Below are positions 34,744 to 43,754 of a DNA stretch of 64,000 nucleotides, one piece after another; positions within the stretch are counted from its first letter, which is position 1, and the number at the start of each line of letters is the position of its first letter. A model generated the notes under the pieces. That model was given only the letters and a program-made list of their open reading frames with translations, was not told where the DNA came from and ran no database searches. The DNA lies in assembly GCF_016615955.1 (NCBI RefSeq), contig NZ_CP067113.1:1240001-1304000 (forward strand). The letters run 5' to 3'. A program made the translations under genes and the position numbers. This DNA comes from Luteimonas sp. MC1750. GTDB lineage: Bacteria; Pseudomonadota; Gammaproteobacteria; Xanthomonadales; Xanthomonadaceae.

Positions 34744-34822
34744 CACCCGTGACACCCGCGACACCCGGGATACCTGCGGCACCCGCGACACCCACGGCAC
34801 CCGCGACACCCGGGACAACTGC
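34742..34822. repeat. nine tandem copies of a degenerate 9-bp unit
   Basis: Nine consecutive 9-base units on the pattern GACACCCGC, starting at 34742 within the lpxK stop and ending at 34822. Variants are single substitutions in most units. Being a multiple of three, it keeps every frame open. No known binding site is recognised. Confidence 0.88.
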
Positions 34823-34840
34823 GCCCCGGGGACATCTTCC

Positions 34841-34919
34841 CTGTAGGAGCGGCTATAGCCGCGATTGCAGCATCCGTTGCCGGGACACCTCGGGATCGCG
34901 GCTATAGCCGCTCCTACAG
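34841..34919. repeat. inverted REP pair between lpxK and kdsB
   Basis: Copies at 34841-34866 and 34894-34919, both of the CTATAG loop variant, facing each other 27 bases apart. It occupies most of the 254-base gap before kdsB; the remainder holds the 9-bp array and the kdsB upstream region. Confidence 0.9.
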
Positions 34920-34997
34920 TTGCATCGCCCGCGGCGATCGCGGACGTCCGGGGCTGTGGCTGATCGCGGCTCGTGGCGCAGGTGGCACAATCGCCCC

Positions 34998-35768
34998 ATG
35001 AGCCATCCCTTCGTCGTCGCCATTCCGGCGCGTCATGCCGCCTCGCGCCTGCCGGGCAAGCCGCTGCGGTTGCTCGGCGGCGAGCCGCTGGTCCTGCATG
35101 TCGCGCGGCGCGCGCTCGCGGCCGGTGCGGACGCGGTCTGGGTCGCCGCCGACGATCCGCGCATCGCCGATGCGCTGGCCGGCAGCGGCGTGCGCATCGC
35201 CATGACCTCGCCGGACCATGCGTCCGGCAGCGACCGCCTGGCCGAATGCGCCGCCATCGCCGGCTGGAGCAACGACACGGTGGTGGTGAACCTGCAGGGC
35301 GACGAACCCTTCGCGCCGGCCGCCGGCATCCGTGCGGTGGCCGCGGCCCTGGTCGATTCCGCCGCCGACATGGCGACGCTGGCGACGCCGGTCGAAGACG
35401 CGGCCACGCTGGCCGATCCGAATGCGGTGAAGCTGGTCCGCGCCGCCAGCGGCGACGCGCTGTACTTCAGCCGCGCGCCGATCCCGTGGCCACGCGACGC
35501 CTGGGCCACCGCCGAAGGGCGCGCCCAGCTGCCCGGCGGCCACCAGTGGCTGCGCCACATCGGCATCTACGCCTATCGCGCGGGGTTCCTGAAGCGCTTC
35601 GCAGCGCTGCCGCCGACGCCGCTGGAGCGCGCCGAATCGCTCGAACAGTTGCGCGCGCTCGAACATGGCCACCGGATCGCCGTGGCCCTGTCCCCGGAGC
35701 CGTTCCCGCCGGGGGTGGACACGCCGGAAGACCTGGAGCGCGCTGAGCGGCGACTGGCGGCAGGCTGA
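34998..35768 (+). CDS. kdsB: 3-deoxy-manno-octulosonate cytidylyltransferase KdsB
   Basis: 256 residues. The CMP-Kdo synthetase signature [19 protein letters not shown] is at residues 4-22, followed by [20 protein letters not shown] with the catalytic Asp, and [13 protein letters not shown]. It activates Kdo with CTP for transfer to lipid A. A CACAAT sequence about 8 bases before the ATG could serve as a -10, implying a very short leader. It is separated from lpxK by repeats. The stop TGA is at the junction with a REP copy. Confidence 0.94.
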   Translation: MSHPFVVAIPARHAASRLPGKPLRLLGGEPLVLHVARRALAAGADAVWVAADDPRIADALAGSGVRIAMTSPDHASGSDRLAECAAIAGWSNDTVVVNLQGDEPFAPAAGIRAVAAALVDSAADMATLATPVEDAATLADPNAVKLVRAASGDALYFSRAPIPWPRDAWATAEGRAQLPGGHQWLRHIGIYAYRAGFLKRFAALPPTPLERAESLEQLRALEHGHRIAVALSPEPFPPGVDTPEDLERAERRLAAG

Positions 35769-35830
35769 TCGCGGCTATAGCCGCTCCCACAGGGCATGGG
35801 GCTGATCGCGGCTGTAGCCGCTCCTGCAGG
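35767..35830. repeat. two directly repeated REP copies
   Basis: Copies at 35767-35791 (TATAG, CCCAC variant) and 35803-35829 are both in minus orientation, unlike most pairs in the window, which are inverted. They begin at the last base pairs of kdsB. Confidence 0.88.
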
Positions 35831-35883
35831 AGGAGGGGCGGGGCGATCGCGGGGGGCGGAGCAGGACAGGCATAATCGGGCGC

Positions 35884-37317
35884 ATGGATGCCGCCGCGCT
35901 CGCCCCCGAATTCCCCGCCGGCCTGGACTGGCTCAACACCACCGCGCCGCTGCGCATGTCGCAGCTGCTGGGGCGGGTGACCGCGCTGGCCTTCGTCAAC
36001 GGCGGCTCGGCCTGGTGCAACCAGACCCTGGTCGACCTCGACCACCTGCGCAACCGCCACCCCGACCGCCTGAACGTGGTCGCGGTCAACGTGCCGCGCT
36101 TCGATCACGAGCGCGAGCCGCGCCGCGCCGGCAAGCGCTTCGCCCGCCACCGCTTCGAATTCCCGGTCGCGCACGACGCGGACTGGGCGCTGTGGCAGCA
36201 CTACGGCATCGAGGCCTGGCCGACCGTGGTCCTGCTGGATGCGCGCGGCCGCGTGCGCGAGCGCTTCGTCGGCGATGGTCAGCTGCGCGAAATCGACGCC
36301 GCGATCAGCCGCCTGCAGGCCGAAGGCGCGCCGCGTGCGCTCAACGCCGAGCGCATCGAGATGCGCCGCGGCGGCGAGCCGCAGCTGCCGCTGTGCTTCC
36401 CGGTCGGCCTGGCGCTGTCGGGCAACTATCTCTACGTGGCCGACAGCGGCCACCACCGCGTGCTCGAGTGCGACCTCAGCGGGCGCGTGCTGCGCCAGTT
36501 CGGCAGCGGCGGCTCGGGCTTCATCGACGGGCCGATGGAGCTGGCCGCGTTCAACCGGCCGCAGGGCCTGGCGATCGAACGCGACACGCTGTACATCGCC
36601 GATACCGGCAATCACGCGGTGCGCCGCGTCCAGCTGCGCAGCGGCGACATCGACACCGTGGTCGGCGCCGGCCGGCCCGGCACGCCCACCGAGGGTCCGG
36701 TCGCGGATCCGCGCATGGTGGCGCTGGACCAGCCTCGGGCGGTCGCCGCCTCGCTCGCGGCCAGCAGCCTGTTCATCGCCACCGCCGGGGACAACCGCGT
36801 GTGGCGTTTCGACCTCGGCACGCGCGAGATCGCGCTGGTGGCCGGCTCGGGCGAGCTGGCGGTGACCGACGGGGTGGGGACGCAGGCCGCGTTCGCCGAG
36901 CCGGCCTCGCTCGCCACCGTGCAGCAGGCGGTGTACGTCTGCGACGCCGCTGGCTCGGCCATCCGCTCGGCCAATGCGCGCAGCGGCCAGGTCACCACGC
37001 TGGTGGGCGCCGATGCCTGGACCCACGGCAATGCCGACGGCGCGCGCACCGAGGCCCGGCTGCAGCAGCCGCAGGCGATCGCGCTCGACCAGACCTCGCC
37101 GGTGCTGTGGATCGCCGACAGCGGCAACGACTGCCTGCGGGCGCTGCGCCTGGGCGGCGGCGAAGTCACCACCGTGCCGCTGCCGCAGCGGCTGCACGCG
37201 CCCTGCGGCCTGGCGGCCGCGGACGGCGTGGTCTGGATCGCCGACACCGATGCCCACGCGGTGCTGCGCCACGACACCCGGGACGGCAGCCTGAAGCACG
37301 TCCCGATCGGCGAATGA
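35884..37317 (+). CDS. thioredoxin-like / NHL beta-propeller protein
   Basis: 477 residues with two parts. Residues 1 to about 140 form a thioredoxin-like fold (FVNGGSAWCNQTLVDLDHL, VVAVNVPRF, WPTVVLLDARGRVRERFVG), but only the first Cys of the usual WCxxC is present (WCNQT). The rest is an NHL propeller with repeats such as YVADSGHHRVLECDLSG, YIADTGNHAVRRV, WIADSGNDCLRAL and WIADTDAHAVLRH. The layout resembles NHLRC2-like proteins, whose bacterial role is unknown. No signal peptide is visible, so it is probably cytoplasmic. Its stop overlaps the uvrC start by 4 bases. Confidence 0.8.
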   Translation: MDAAALAPEFPAGLDWLNTTAPLRMSQLLGRVTALAFVNGGSAWCNQTLVDLDHLRNRHPDRLNVVAVNVPRFDHEREPRRAGKRFARHRFEFPVAHDADWALWQHYGIEAWPTVVLLDARGRVRERFVGDGQLREIDAAISRLQAEGAPRALNAERIEMRRGGEPQLPLCFPVGLALSGNYLYVADSGHHRVLECDLSGRVLRQFGSGGSGFIDGPMELAAFNRPQGLAIERDTLYIADTGNHAVRRVQLRSGDIDTVVGAGRPGTPTEGPVADPRMVALDQPRAVAASLAASSLFIATAGDNRVWRFDLGTREIALVAGSGELAVTDGVGTQAAFAEPASLATVQQAVYVCDAAGSAIRSANARSGQVTTLVGADAWTHGNADGARTEARLQQPQAIALDQTSPVLWIADSGNDCLRALRLGGGEVTTVPLPQRLHAPCGLAAADGVVWIADTDAHAVLRHDTRDGSLKHVPIGE

Positions 37318-39197
37318 CCAGGCCCGGCGACCCCACCGGGCCCGCCGCGCCGCCTGAGCCCGCCCCGCCGCCGTTCGACGGCAAGGCCTTCGTCCGCGGA
37401 CTCAGCACCGCACCGGGCGTCTACCGCATGTTCGCGGCGGACGACAGCGTGCTGTACGTCGGCAAGGCCGGCGCGCTCAGGAAGCGCGTGGCCAGCTACT
37501 TCAACGCCAGCCCGAAGAACGCGAGCACCGCGGCGATGCTGTTGCAGGTCGCGCGCATGGAGGTCACGGTCACGCGCACCGAGGCCGAGGCGCTGCTGCT
37601 GGAAAACCAGCTGATCAAGTCGCTCAAGCCGCGCTACAACGTGCTGCTGCGCGACGACAAGAGCTATCCGCACCTGCTGATGACCCGCGAGGAGTGGCCG
37701 CGCATCGCCCTGCACCGCGGGCCGCAGTCGGTGCCGGGGCGCTACTACGGCCCGTACTCCAGCGTGGTGGCGGTGCGCGAGACGCTCAACCTGCTGCACA
37801 AGCTGTTCAAGCTGCGCAGCTGCGAGGACAGCGTGTTCCGCAACCGCACGCGGCCCTGCCTGCAGTACCAGATCGGCCGCTGCAGCGCGCCCTGCGTGGG
37901 CCTGGTCGAAGCCGACGAGTACGCGGCCGCGGTGCGCCGCGTGCGCCTGTTCCTCGAAGGCCACAGCGACGAGCTGCTGGTCGAGCTGGGCAACGACATG
38001 GAGGCCGCCGCCGGCCGCCTGGACTTCGAACTCGCCGCGCGCCTGCGCGACACGCTCGCCAGCCTGCGCGGGATGCAGGCGCGGCAGTACGTCGATGGCC
38101 GCGCTGCGGATCTGGACGTGCTCGCCATCGCCACCGAGCGCGCCAGCGCCTGCGTGCTGCTGCTGGCCTTCCGCGACGGCCGCAACTTCGGCACCCGCGC
38201 CTTCTTCCCCAGGACCAACGGCGTCGAGGAGCCGGCCGAAGTCCTGGCCGCCTTCGTCGCGCAGTACTACACCGCGCACCAGCCGCCGCGCGAGATCGTG
38301 CTCGACCGGGTGATCGAAGATGTGCCCCTGCTGGAGGAAGCCTTCGCGCTCAATGCCGGCTACCGGGTGGCGATCAAGACCAGCGTGCGCAGCGAGCGCG
38401 CCGGCTATCTCGACCTCGCGCGCCGCAACGCCGAGAACTCGCTGGCCGCCCAGCTCGGCAGCCAGGCCGCGCAGGCCGCGCGCGCCGAATCGCTGCGCGA
38501 GCTGCTGGGCCTGGCCGAGCCCGCGCGGCGCATCGAATGCTTCGACATCAGCCACACCATGGGCGAGGCCACCGTGGCTTCGCAGGTGGTGTTCGATGCC
38601 GAAGGCCCGGTGCGCGGCCAGTACCGCCGCTACAACATCGCCGGCATCGAGCCCGGGGACGACTACGCCGCCATGCACCAGGCGCTGACGCGCCGCTTCA
38701 AGCGCGCCGCCGGCAACCCCGACGCGGTGCTGCCCGACCTGCTGCTGATCGACGGCGGGGCCGGGCAGGTGGCCCAGGCCAACGCGGTGCTCACCGGGCT
38801 CGGCATCGACGGGGCGATCACGGTGGTCGGCGTGGCCAAGGGCGAGGCGCGCAAGCCGGGCGACGAGACCCTGCTGCTGCCGGACGGGCGCGAGCTCAAG
38901 CCCGGCGCGGCGTCGCCCGGACTGCAGCTGGTGCAGCAGGTGCGCGACGAAGCGCACCGCTTCGCCATCACCGGCCACCGCGGCCGGCGGCAGAAGGCGC
39001 GCAGCACCAGCCGGCTCGAGGACATCCCCGGCATCGGCCCGCGGCGGCGCGCGTCGCTGCTCAAGCATTTCGGCGGACTGGGCGGCCTGCGCGCCGCCGG
39101 GGTCGAGGAAATCGCCCGCGTGGAGGGCGTCAACCTCGCACTCGCCGAACGGATTTACGCCACACTGCACGGGTTGGACGCCCCCGGAACCGCATGA
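37314..39197 (+). CDS. uvrC: excinuclease ABC subunit C (UvrC)
   Basis: 627 residues. The GIY-YIG nuclease domain is GVYRMFAADDSVLYVGKA through VASYF near the N-terminus. Then come the Cys-containing RPCLQYQIGRCSAPC, a UVR segment, the RNase H-like second nuclease domain with FDISHTMGEATVASQVVF and LLIDGGAGQV, and C-terminal helix-hairpin-helix DIPGIGPRRRASLL. It cuts both sides of lesions in nucleotide-excision repair. The start ATG 37314 overlaps the preceding stop. The first 20 residues are a Pro-rich extension. Confidence 0.95.
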   Translation: MTRPGDPTGPAAPPEPAPPPFDGKAFVRGLSTAPGVYRMFAADDSVLYVGKAGALRKRVASYFNASPKNASTAAMLLQVARMEVTVTRTEAEALLLENQLIKSLKPRYNVLLRDDKSYPHLLMTREEWPRIALHRGPQSVPGRYYGPYSSVVAVRETLNLLHKLFKLRSCEDSVFRNRTRPCLQYQIGRCSAPCVGLVEADEYAAAVRRVRLFLEGHSDELLVELGNDMEAAAGRLDFELAARLRDTLASLRGMQARQYVDGRAADLDVLAIATERASACVLLLAFRDGRNFGTRAFFPRTNGVEEPAEVLAAFVAQYYTAHQPPREIVLDRVIEDVPLLEEAFALNAGYRVAIKTSVRSERAGYLDLARRNAENSLAAQLGSQAAQAARAESLRELLGLAEPARRIECFDISHTMGEATVASQVVFDAEGPVRGQYRRYNIAGIEPGDDYAAMHQALTRRFKRAAGNPDAVLPDLLLIDGGAGQVAQANAVLTGLGIDGAITVVGVAKGEARKPGDETLLLPDGRELKPGAASPGLQLVQQVRDEAHRFAITGHRGRRQKARSTSRLEDIPGIGPRRRASLLKHFGGLGGLRAAGVEEIARVEGVNLALAERIYATLHGLDAPGTA

Positions 39198-39793
39198 AAC
39201 TGACGCTGCCCACCTGGCTGACCCTGCTGCGCATCCTCCTGATCCCGGTGCTGGTGCTGACCTTCTACCTGCCCTGGCAGTGGAGCAATTTCGCCTCCGC
39301 CGGCGTGTTCGCGCTGGCCGCCTTCACCGACTGGCTGGACGGCTGGATCGCGCGCCGCTACGGCATGAGCTCGGCCTTCGGCGCCTTCCTCGATCCGGTG
39401 GCCGACAAGCTGATGGTGGCGACGGCGCTGTTCCTGATCGTGCAGGGCCATCCCACGCCGTGGATGGCGTTCTGGGCGGCGGTGATCGTCGGCCGCGAGA
39501 TCGCGGTTTCGGCGCTGCGCGAATGGATGGCCGAGCTCGGCCAGCGCGCCACGGTCAAGGTCGCGACCATCGGCAAGATCAAGACCGTGGTGCAGATGGG
39601 CGCGCTGCTGTGCCTGCTGTACGCCGTCACGCCGGACAAGAATCCGCCGCGCCCGCAGCCCTGGCTGGGCGAGCCGATCTTCCACGTCGGCGACTGGATG
39701 CTGGCCGTGGCCGCGCTGCTGACCCTGTGGTCCGCCGTGCTGTACCTGCGTGCCGCCTGGCCCGCACTGAAAGCCGGCGAACGCCGCGCCTGA
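39194..39793 (+). CDS. pgsA: CDP-diacylglycerol--glycerol-3-phosphate 3-phosphatidyltransferase
   Basis: 199 residues. The CDP-alcohol phosphotransferase motif D-G-x2-A-R-x8-G-x3-D-x3-D is complete: LDGWIARRYGMSSAFGAFLD then PVADK. Membrane helices surround it (LTLLRILLIPVLVLTFYLPW at the start). It makes phosphatidylglycerol phosphate. The start lies inside the uvrC stop region (4-base overlap), the conserved uvrC-pgsA pair of gammaproteobacteria. Confidence 0.95.
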   Translation: MKLTLPTWLTLLRILLIPVLVLTFYLPWQWSNFASAGVFALAAFTDWLDGWIARRYGMSSAFGAFLDPVADKLMVATALFLIVQGHPTPWMAFWAAVIVGREIAVSALREWMAELGQRATVKVATIGKIKTVVQMGALLCLLYAVTPDKNPPRPQPWLGEPIFHVGDWMLAVAALLTLWSAVLYLRAAWPALKAGERRA

Positions 39794-39887
39794 GGCGGCA
39801 CCTGGCCGTTGCCGGACGCGTCGCGCGTATGCATAATTGCGCCGCGCCCGACGCCATTCATCGGCGGCAGACTCCGGCAACAAGGTG

Positions 39888-39915
39888 TTGACAGTCACCT
39901 GGTTAACGGTAGAAT
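39888..39915 (+). promoter_or_regulatory. sigma-70 promoter of the tRNA pair
   Basis: TTGACA (39888-39893), a 16-base spacer and TAGAAT (39910-39915). The expected start of transcription is a few bases before tRNA-Gly, after a GC-rich discriminator like those of stringently controlled stable-RNA promoters. Confidence 0.78.
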
Positions 39916-39927
39916 GGCGGGCTCAAC

Positions 39928-40003
<76 letters not shown>

Positions 40004-40008
40004 GATTT

Positions 40009-40042
40009 TGACAAGGCCCCGGAAACGGGGTCTTGTTGTGTC
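40009..40042 (+). terminator. hairpin between the two tRNAs
   Basis: A 10-bp stem (CAAGGCCCCG with CGGGGTCTTG, one G-U pair) and GAAA loop, followed by TTGTGT. It may be a weak terminator or a processing structure in the tRNA-Gly/tRNA-Cys transcript. Confidence 0.45.
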
Positions 40043-40073
40043 AGGCACTGCAATTCGCCTGGCGCCAGTTTCA

Positions 40074-40147
40074 GGCCTCATGGCAGAGTGGTCATGCAGC
40101 GGACTGCAAATCCGCGTACGCCGGTTCGATTCCGACTGAGGCCTCCA
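40074..40147 (+). tRNA. tRNA-Cys (anticodon GCA)
   Basis: 74 bases. Acceptor GGCCTCA/TGAGGCC, anticodon stem-loop CGGACTGCAAATCCG with GCA, T loop GGTTCGATTCC and encoded CCA. It follows tRNA-Gly by 70 bases and is probably in the same transcript. Confidence 0.95.
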
Positions 40148-40153
40148 GACAGA

Positions 40154-40178
40154 AGCCGCCCGCAGGGGCGGCTTTTTG
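40154..40178 (+). terminator. Rho-independent terminator after tRNA-Cys
   Basis: Stem AGCCGCCC/GGGCGGCT (40154-40161 with 40166-40173), loop GCAG, followed by TTTTG. It also lies just past the 3' end of the convergent diguanylate cyclase gene. Confidence 0.85.
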
Positions 40179-40185
40179 TCGTCTG

Positions 40186-41985
40186 TCAGGCGGGCAGCGG
40201 GGCGAGGTGCCAGGTGCCGCGGCCGGACTTCTTGGCGGCATAGAGCGCGGCGTCGGCCTGTGCGGCCAGGTCGGCGGCAGCCAGCGGCCGGTCGGTCCAG
40301 GCGATGCCGATGCTCGTCCCCACCACCACCGGCGTGCCCGCGGCATCGACCGGCGCGCCCATGGCCTCCAGCACCTTGCGCGCCACGCGCTCGGCCGCGG
40401 CCGGCTCCACGCCTTCGAGCAGCAGCACGAACTCGTCGCCGCCCAACCGCGCCGCCAGGTCGGTGGCGCGCAAGCTGTCGAGCAGGCGGCGCGCGAAGGC
40501 CTGCAGCACGGCATCGCCCGCGGCATGGCCCAGCGTGTCGTTGATGCGCTTGAAGTGGTCGATGTCCAGGTACAGCAGCGCGACCGGCCCGCCGCCGCGC
40601 GTGAGCCGGGCCAGCGCCAACGCAAGGCGCTCGTCCACCTGGCGGCGGTTCGCCAGCCCGGTCAGCGGATCCGTGCGCGTCATGCGCTCGAGCTCGCGCC
40701 GGCTTTCGGCGAGCGCCTCCTCGGCGGCCACCCGGCGGGTGATGTTGCGCGCGGTCAGCATCACGTCGGCCTGGCCGCCCGGCTCGTCGGCGGGCAGGCA
40801 GCGCGACACCACCTCCACCCAGACGTGGTGGCCGTCGCGGTGGCGCAGGCGGTAGATGTCGGTGCGCGGCCGGCCGGTGGCCAGCACCTCGGCCATGGCC
40901 TGCTGCTGCGGCGCGCGGTCGTCGGGGTGCACCAGGTTCCAGCGCGATCCCAGCATCTCGTCCGGCGTCCAGCCCAGCATCTCGAAGGACGAGGGCGAGA
41001 CGTAGACGCGCTGGCCGTCGGCCCGGATGCGGGCGATCAGGTCGTGCGAATGGTCGGCCAGCATGCGGTAGCGGCGCTCGCTCTCGGCCAGGCGCTCGTC
41101 CATGCGCTTGCGCTCGGCCATCGCCAGGCAGACCGGAAAGGTCATCAGGCAGCCTCCGGCCAGGAAGATCTGCAGCAGGGCGATGCGCCCGTCGTCGCCC
41201 AGGCCCTGCTGGTCGGCAAGGGGGCCATGGCCGAAATGGGTGGCCACGGCGGCGATCAGCGCCAGCACGATCACGCCCAGCGCCACGCCCACGAAACGGT
41301 GGCGCATCGCCACCAGCAGCAGCGGGGGATAGGTGAGGAAGAGCATCGGATAGGGGCTGAGGAAGACGGCGGTCCCCACCGCCGCCAGCAGCACCGTGGT
41401 CAGGGCAAGGTCCCAGCCGCGGCGGCCCGACACCGCCATGCGCAGGCTGCGGCGGTGGACGACCAGGGTGGTGGTGGCCACGATCACCATGCCCACGACG
41501 TGCGCGGCGAACCAGCCGGCGAACGCGCGTTCGTAATCCTGGGCGTTCATGGCATGCGCCACCCAGGCGGCCAGCAGCCCGGACAGCGCGCAGGCCCCCA
41601 GCGTGGCCGCGATCGCGATGCCGCCCAGGGTGACCCAGCGCTCGGGATCGCGGACATCCGGGACCATCCGCCGCACCACGCCCGCCACCACCAGCACTTC
41701 CAGCAGGTTCGCGCCCGCGATCGACAGCGCGTAGGTGAAGCCGTCGCCGGCCAGCATGCGCGCCGGCAGTTCGGCCAGGACGGCGATGGCGAGGTAGGGC
41801 GGCCAGGTGACGCTGCGCCGGGACAGCAGCCAGCCGGTGAGGATGCCGTTGCCGACCCAGATCGCGGCCAGCTCACCCGGACCACGCGCCAAGGTCAGCG
41901 ACAGCCATGACGTGCCCGCGATCAGGAACGCGAGCAGGCAGCGATCGGCCCATCGGGTGCGGCGCAGCGGCGGGCCTTTCGGCAT
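40186..41985 (-). CDS. membrane diguanylate cyclase, MASE1-PAS-GGDEF
   Basis: 599 residues. About eight membrane helices form a MASE1 sensor (residues 15 to about 300; [16 protein letters not shown] is a typical MASE1 segment). A PAS domain follows ([39 protein letters not shown]), then a GGDEF domain starting [10 protein letters not shown] with an intact active site [11 protein letters not shown]. The RATD five residues before GGDEF is a product-inhibition I-site. It should synthesise cyclic-di-GMP. The gene lies next to and divergent from the EPS locus, so it may tune EPS production or attachment; that link is inference from position. Confidence 0.93.
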   Translation of the reverse strand: MPKGPPLRRTRWADRCLLAFLIAGTSWLSLTLARGPGELAAIWVGNGILTGWLLSRRSVTWPPYLAIAVLAELPARMLAGDGFTYALSIAGANLLEVLVVAGVVRRMVPDVRDPERWVTLGGIAIAATLGACALSGLLAAWVAHAMNAQDYERAFAGWFAAHVVGMVIVATTTLVVHRRSLRMAVSGRRGWDLALTTVLLAAVGTAVFLSPYPMLFLTYPPLLLVAMRHRFVGVALGVIVLALIAAVATHFGHGPLADQQGLGDDGRIALLQIFLAGGCLMTFPVCLAMAERKRMDERLAESERRYRMLADHSHDLIARIRADGQRVYVSPSSFEMLGWTPDEMLGSRWNLVHPDDRAPQQQAMAEVLATGRPRTDIYRLRHRDGHHVWVEVVSRCLPADEPGGQADVMLTARNITRRVAAEEALAESRRELERMTRTDPLTGLANRRQVDERLALALARLTRGGGPVALLYLDIDHFKRINDTLGHAAGDAVLQAFARRLLDSLRATDLAARLGGDEFVLLLEGVEPAAAERVARKVLEAMGAPVDAAGTPVVVGTSIGIAWTDRPLAAADLAAQADAALYAAKKSGRGTWHLAPLPA

Positions 41986-42190
41986 GGCGGTCTCGGGGTG
42001 GGGGCGGGCACTCTAGCCCGGGCGGCGTGAACAGGCGACCCGGTCAGGGCGGATGCGCGGCCTCGGGGCGGCGCACGGGCCGAGATCGGGAAGCAAGGAG
42101 CGGGCCATATGTGACTCCGCTCCCGACCCGCCCGCCTGCCAGCTGCTAGAGTGCCCGGTCGTCCGGCGTGCAACCTCGGAACTCGCGACC

Positions 42191-42985
42191 TTGTACGACC
42201 TCCATTGCCACCTGCTGCCCGCCATCGACGACGGCGCCACCGACCTGGCGATGTCGCTCGAAATGGCGCGCATGGCCGTGGCCGACGGCATCACCGTGAC
42301 CGCCTGCACCCCGCACATCTATCCCGGCCTGTACGAGAACAGCGGCCCGGGCATCCGCGCCGCGATCGCCGAGCTGCAGGCCGAGCTCGACCGCGAGGGC
42401 ATCGCCTTGAAGCTGGTGGAGGGCGCCGACGTGCACCTCGACCAGAACCTGGTGGCCGGCATTCGCGACGGCCGCGTGCCCACGCTCGCCGGCTCGCGCT
42501 ACCTGCTGTTCGAGCCGCCGCACCACGTCGCCCCGCCGCGGCTGGAAGAGACCCTGTTCGAGCTGCTCGCCGCCGGATATGTGCCAGTGATCACACATCC
42601 GGAACGTCTCACCTGGGTTGAGCAGCACTACCAGACCTTCGTCACCCTGGCCCACCGCGGCTGCTGGATCCAGGTCACCGGCGGCGCGCTGACCGGCCGC
42701 TACGGCAGCCGGGCGCAGTACTGGGGCCAGAAATTCGTCGGAGAGGGGCACTGCCACATCCTCGCGACCGACGCCCACCATCCGACGCGCCGGCCGCCCT
42801 TCCTGGCCGAAGCGCGCCAGGCGGCCGCGGCCCTGGTGGGTGCCGAGGAGGCTGATCACATGGTGAATACGCGTCCCGCCGGCATCGTCGGCAACGCTCC
42901 ACCGGATACACTGCCCCCCCTGAAGGCGCCAGCGCCGCGCGCGCCACGTCGCGGGCTGCTGGCCCGGTTCCTGCGCTCCGCCTGA
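42191..42985 (+). CDS. CpsB/CapC-type PHP tyrosine-protein phosphatase
   Basis: About 264 residues from a TTG at 42191 that directly precedes the family N-terminus LYDLHCHLLPAIDDGA. Metal-binding motifs of the PHP fold follow: ACTPHIYPG, VEGADVHLD, VITHPERLTW and LATDAHHPTRR. The enzyme dephosphorylates BY-kinase tyrosines of the Wzc type and so controls capsule/EPS chain length. Upstream in-frame sequence back to 42053 is not family-like, so that start is rejected. It is the first gene of the EPS locus. Confidence 0.82.
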   Translation: MYDLHCHLLPAIDDGATDLAMSLEMARMAVADGITVTACTPHIYPGLYENSGPGIRAAIAELQAELDREGIALKLVEGADVHLDQNLVAGIRDGRVPTLAGSRYLLFEPPHHVAPPRLEETLFELLAAGYVPVITHPERLTWVEQHYQTFVTLAHRGCWIQVTGGALTGRYGSRAQYWGQKFVGEGHCHILATDAHHPTRRPPFLAEARQAAAALVGAEEADHMVNTRPAGIVGNAPPDTLPPLKAPAPRAPRRGLLARFLRSA

Positions 42986-43026
42986 CGTTTCCCGCCCGAA
43001 GTCCCGCCGTTCCACCGAGGTCCCCC

Positions 43027-43725
43027 ATGAAACAAGCCAGCCGACTCCTGATCGCGGCCGTCTTCGCTTTGCTGCTTGCGGCGTGTGCCTCCGCGGGCAA
43101 GCGCAACGCGGCCCATGGCGTCACGCTCCCGCCGCCCGATACCACCGCCGCCTCTGGCGCCTACGAGGGCGCCACCGACTACCGCGTCGGTTCGCAGGAC
43201 CTGCTGGAGATCAGCGTGTTCGGCGTCAAGGATCTTTCGCACCAGGCGCGCGTGAACTCGAACGGCATGATCAACCTGCCGCTGGTGGGCAGCGTCATGG
43301 CCGGCGGCAAGACCGTGCCGGAACTGGAGCGCGAGCTGGGCGAGAAGTACGCCGATGGCTACCTGCAGAATCCCCAGGTGACCGTCTTCGTCAAGGAATA
43401 CACCAGCCAGCGGGTCACGCTCGAAGGCGCGCTGAAGAAGCCCGGCATCTATCCGCTGACCGGCAAGACCTCGCTGCTGCAGGCCATCGCCATGGCCGAG
43501 GGCACCGACGAGTTCGCCGACCTCGAAGGCGTGGTGCTGTTCCGCAATGTCGAAGGCCAGCGCATGGCGGCGGCCTACGACCTGACCAAGGTGCGCCGTG
43601 GCGAACTCGCCGATCCCCAGGTCTACGGCGACGACATCATCGTGATCGAACGTTCGGGCAGCAAGTCGGCGTTCCGCGAATTCATCCGCTCGGTGCCTGC
43701 GCTGGGCCTGTTCCTGGCCCTCTGA
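43027..43725 (+). CDS. polysaccharide export lipoprotein, Wza/GumB type
   Basis: 232 residues. The signal peptide ends in the lipobox LLAACAS, so the protein is an outer-membrane lipoprotein. The Poly_export domain is TDYRVGSQDLLEISVFGVKDL through INLPLVGSVMAGGKT, followed by SLBB-type repeats VTLEGALKKPGIYPL. It is shorter than Wza (no C-terminal amphipathic helix), like GumB of the xanthan system. It should form the outer-membrane exit of the EPS. The neighbouring Wzc-type gene starts 29 bases later. Confidence 0.9.
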   Translation: MKQASRLLIAAVFALLLAACASAGKRNAAHGVTLPPPDTTAASGAYEGATDYRVGSQDLLEISVFGVKDLSHQARVNSNGMINLPLVGSVMAGGKTVPELERELGEKYADGYLQNPQVTVFVKEYTSQRVTLEGALKKPGIYPLTGKTSLLQAIAMAEGTDEFADLEGVVLFRNVEGQRMAAAYDLTKVRRGELADPQVYGDDIIVIERSGSKSAFREFIRSVPALGLFLAL

Positions 43726-43754
43726 GCCACACCTGTTATGGACAACGCAAGCTG

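Noticed and set aside
42110..42131. Clp/CRP-type binding site (TGTGA half-site) upstream of the EPS operon
   Set aside because: Only one half-site (TGTGA at 42110-42114) is present; the partner TCACA at the expected spacing is absent.
42053..42190. Longer N-terminus for the CpsB-type phosphatase
   Set aside because: The added 46 residues are not family-like and the conserved LYDLHCHLLP begins exactly at the TTG at 42191.
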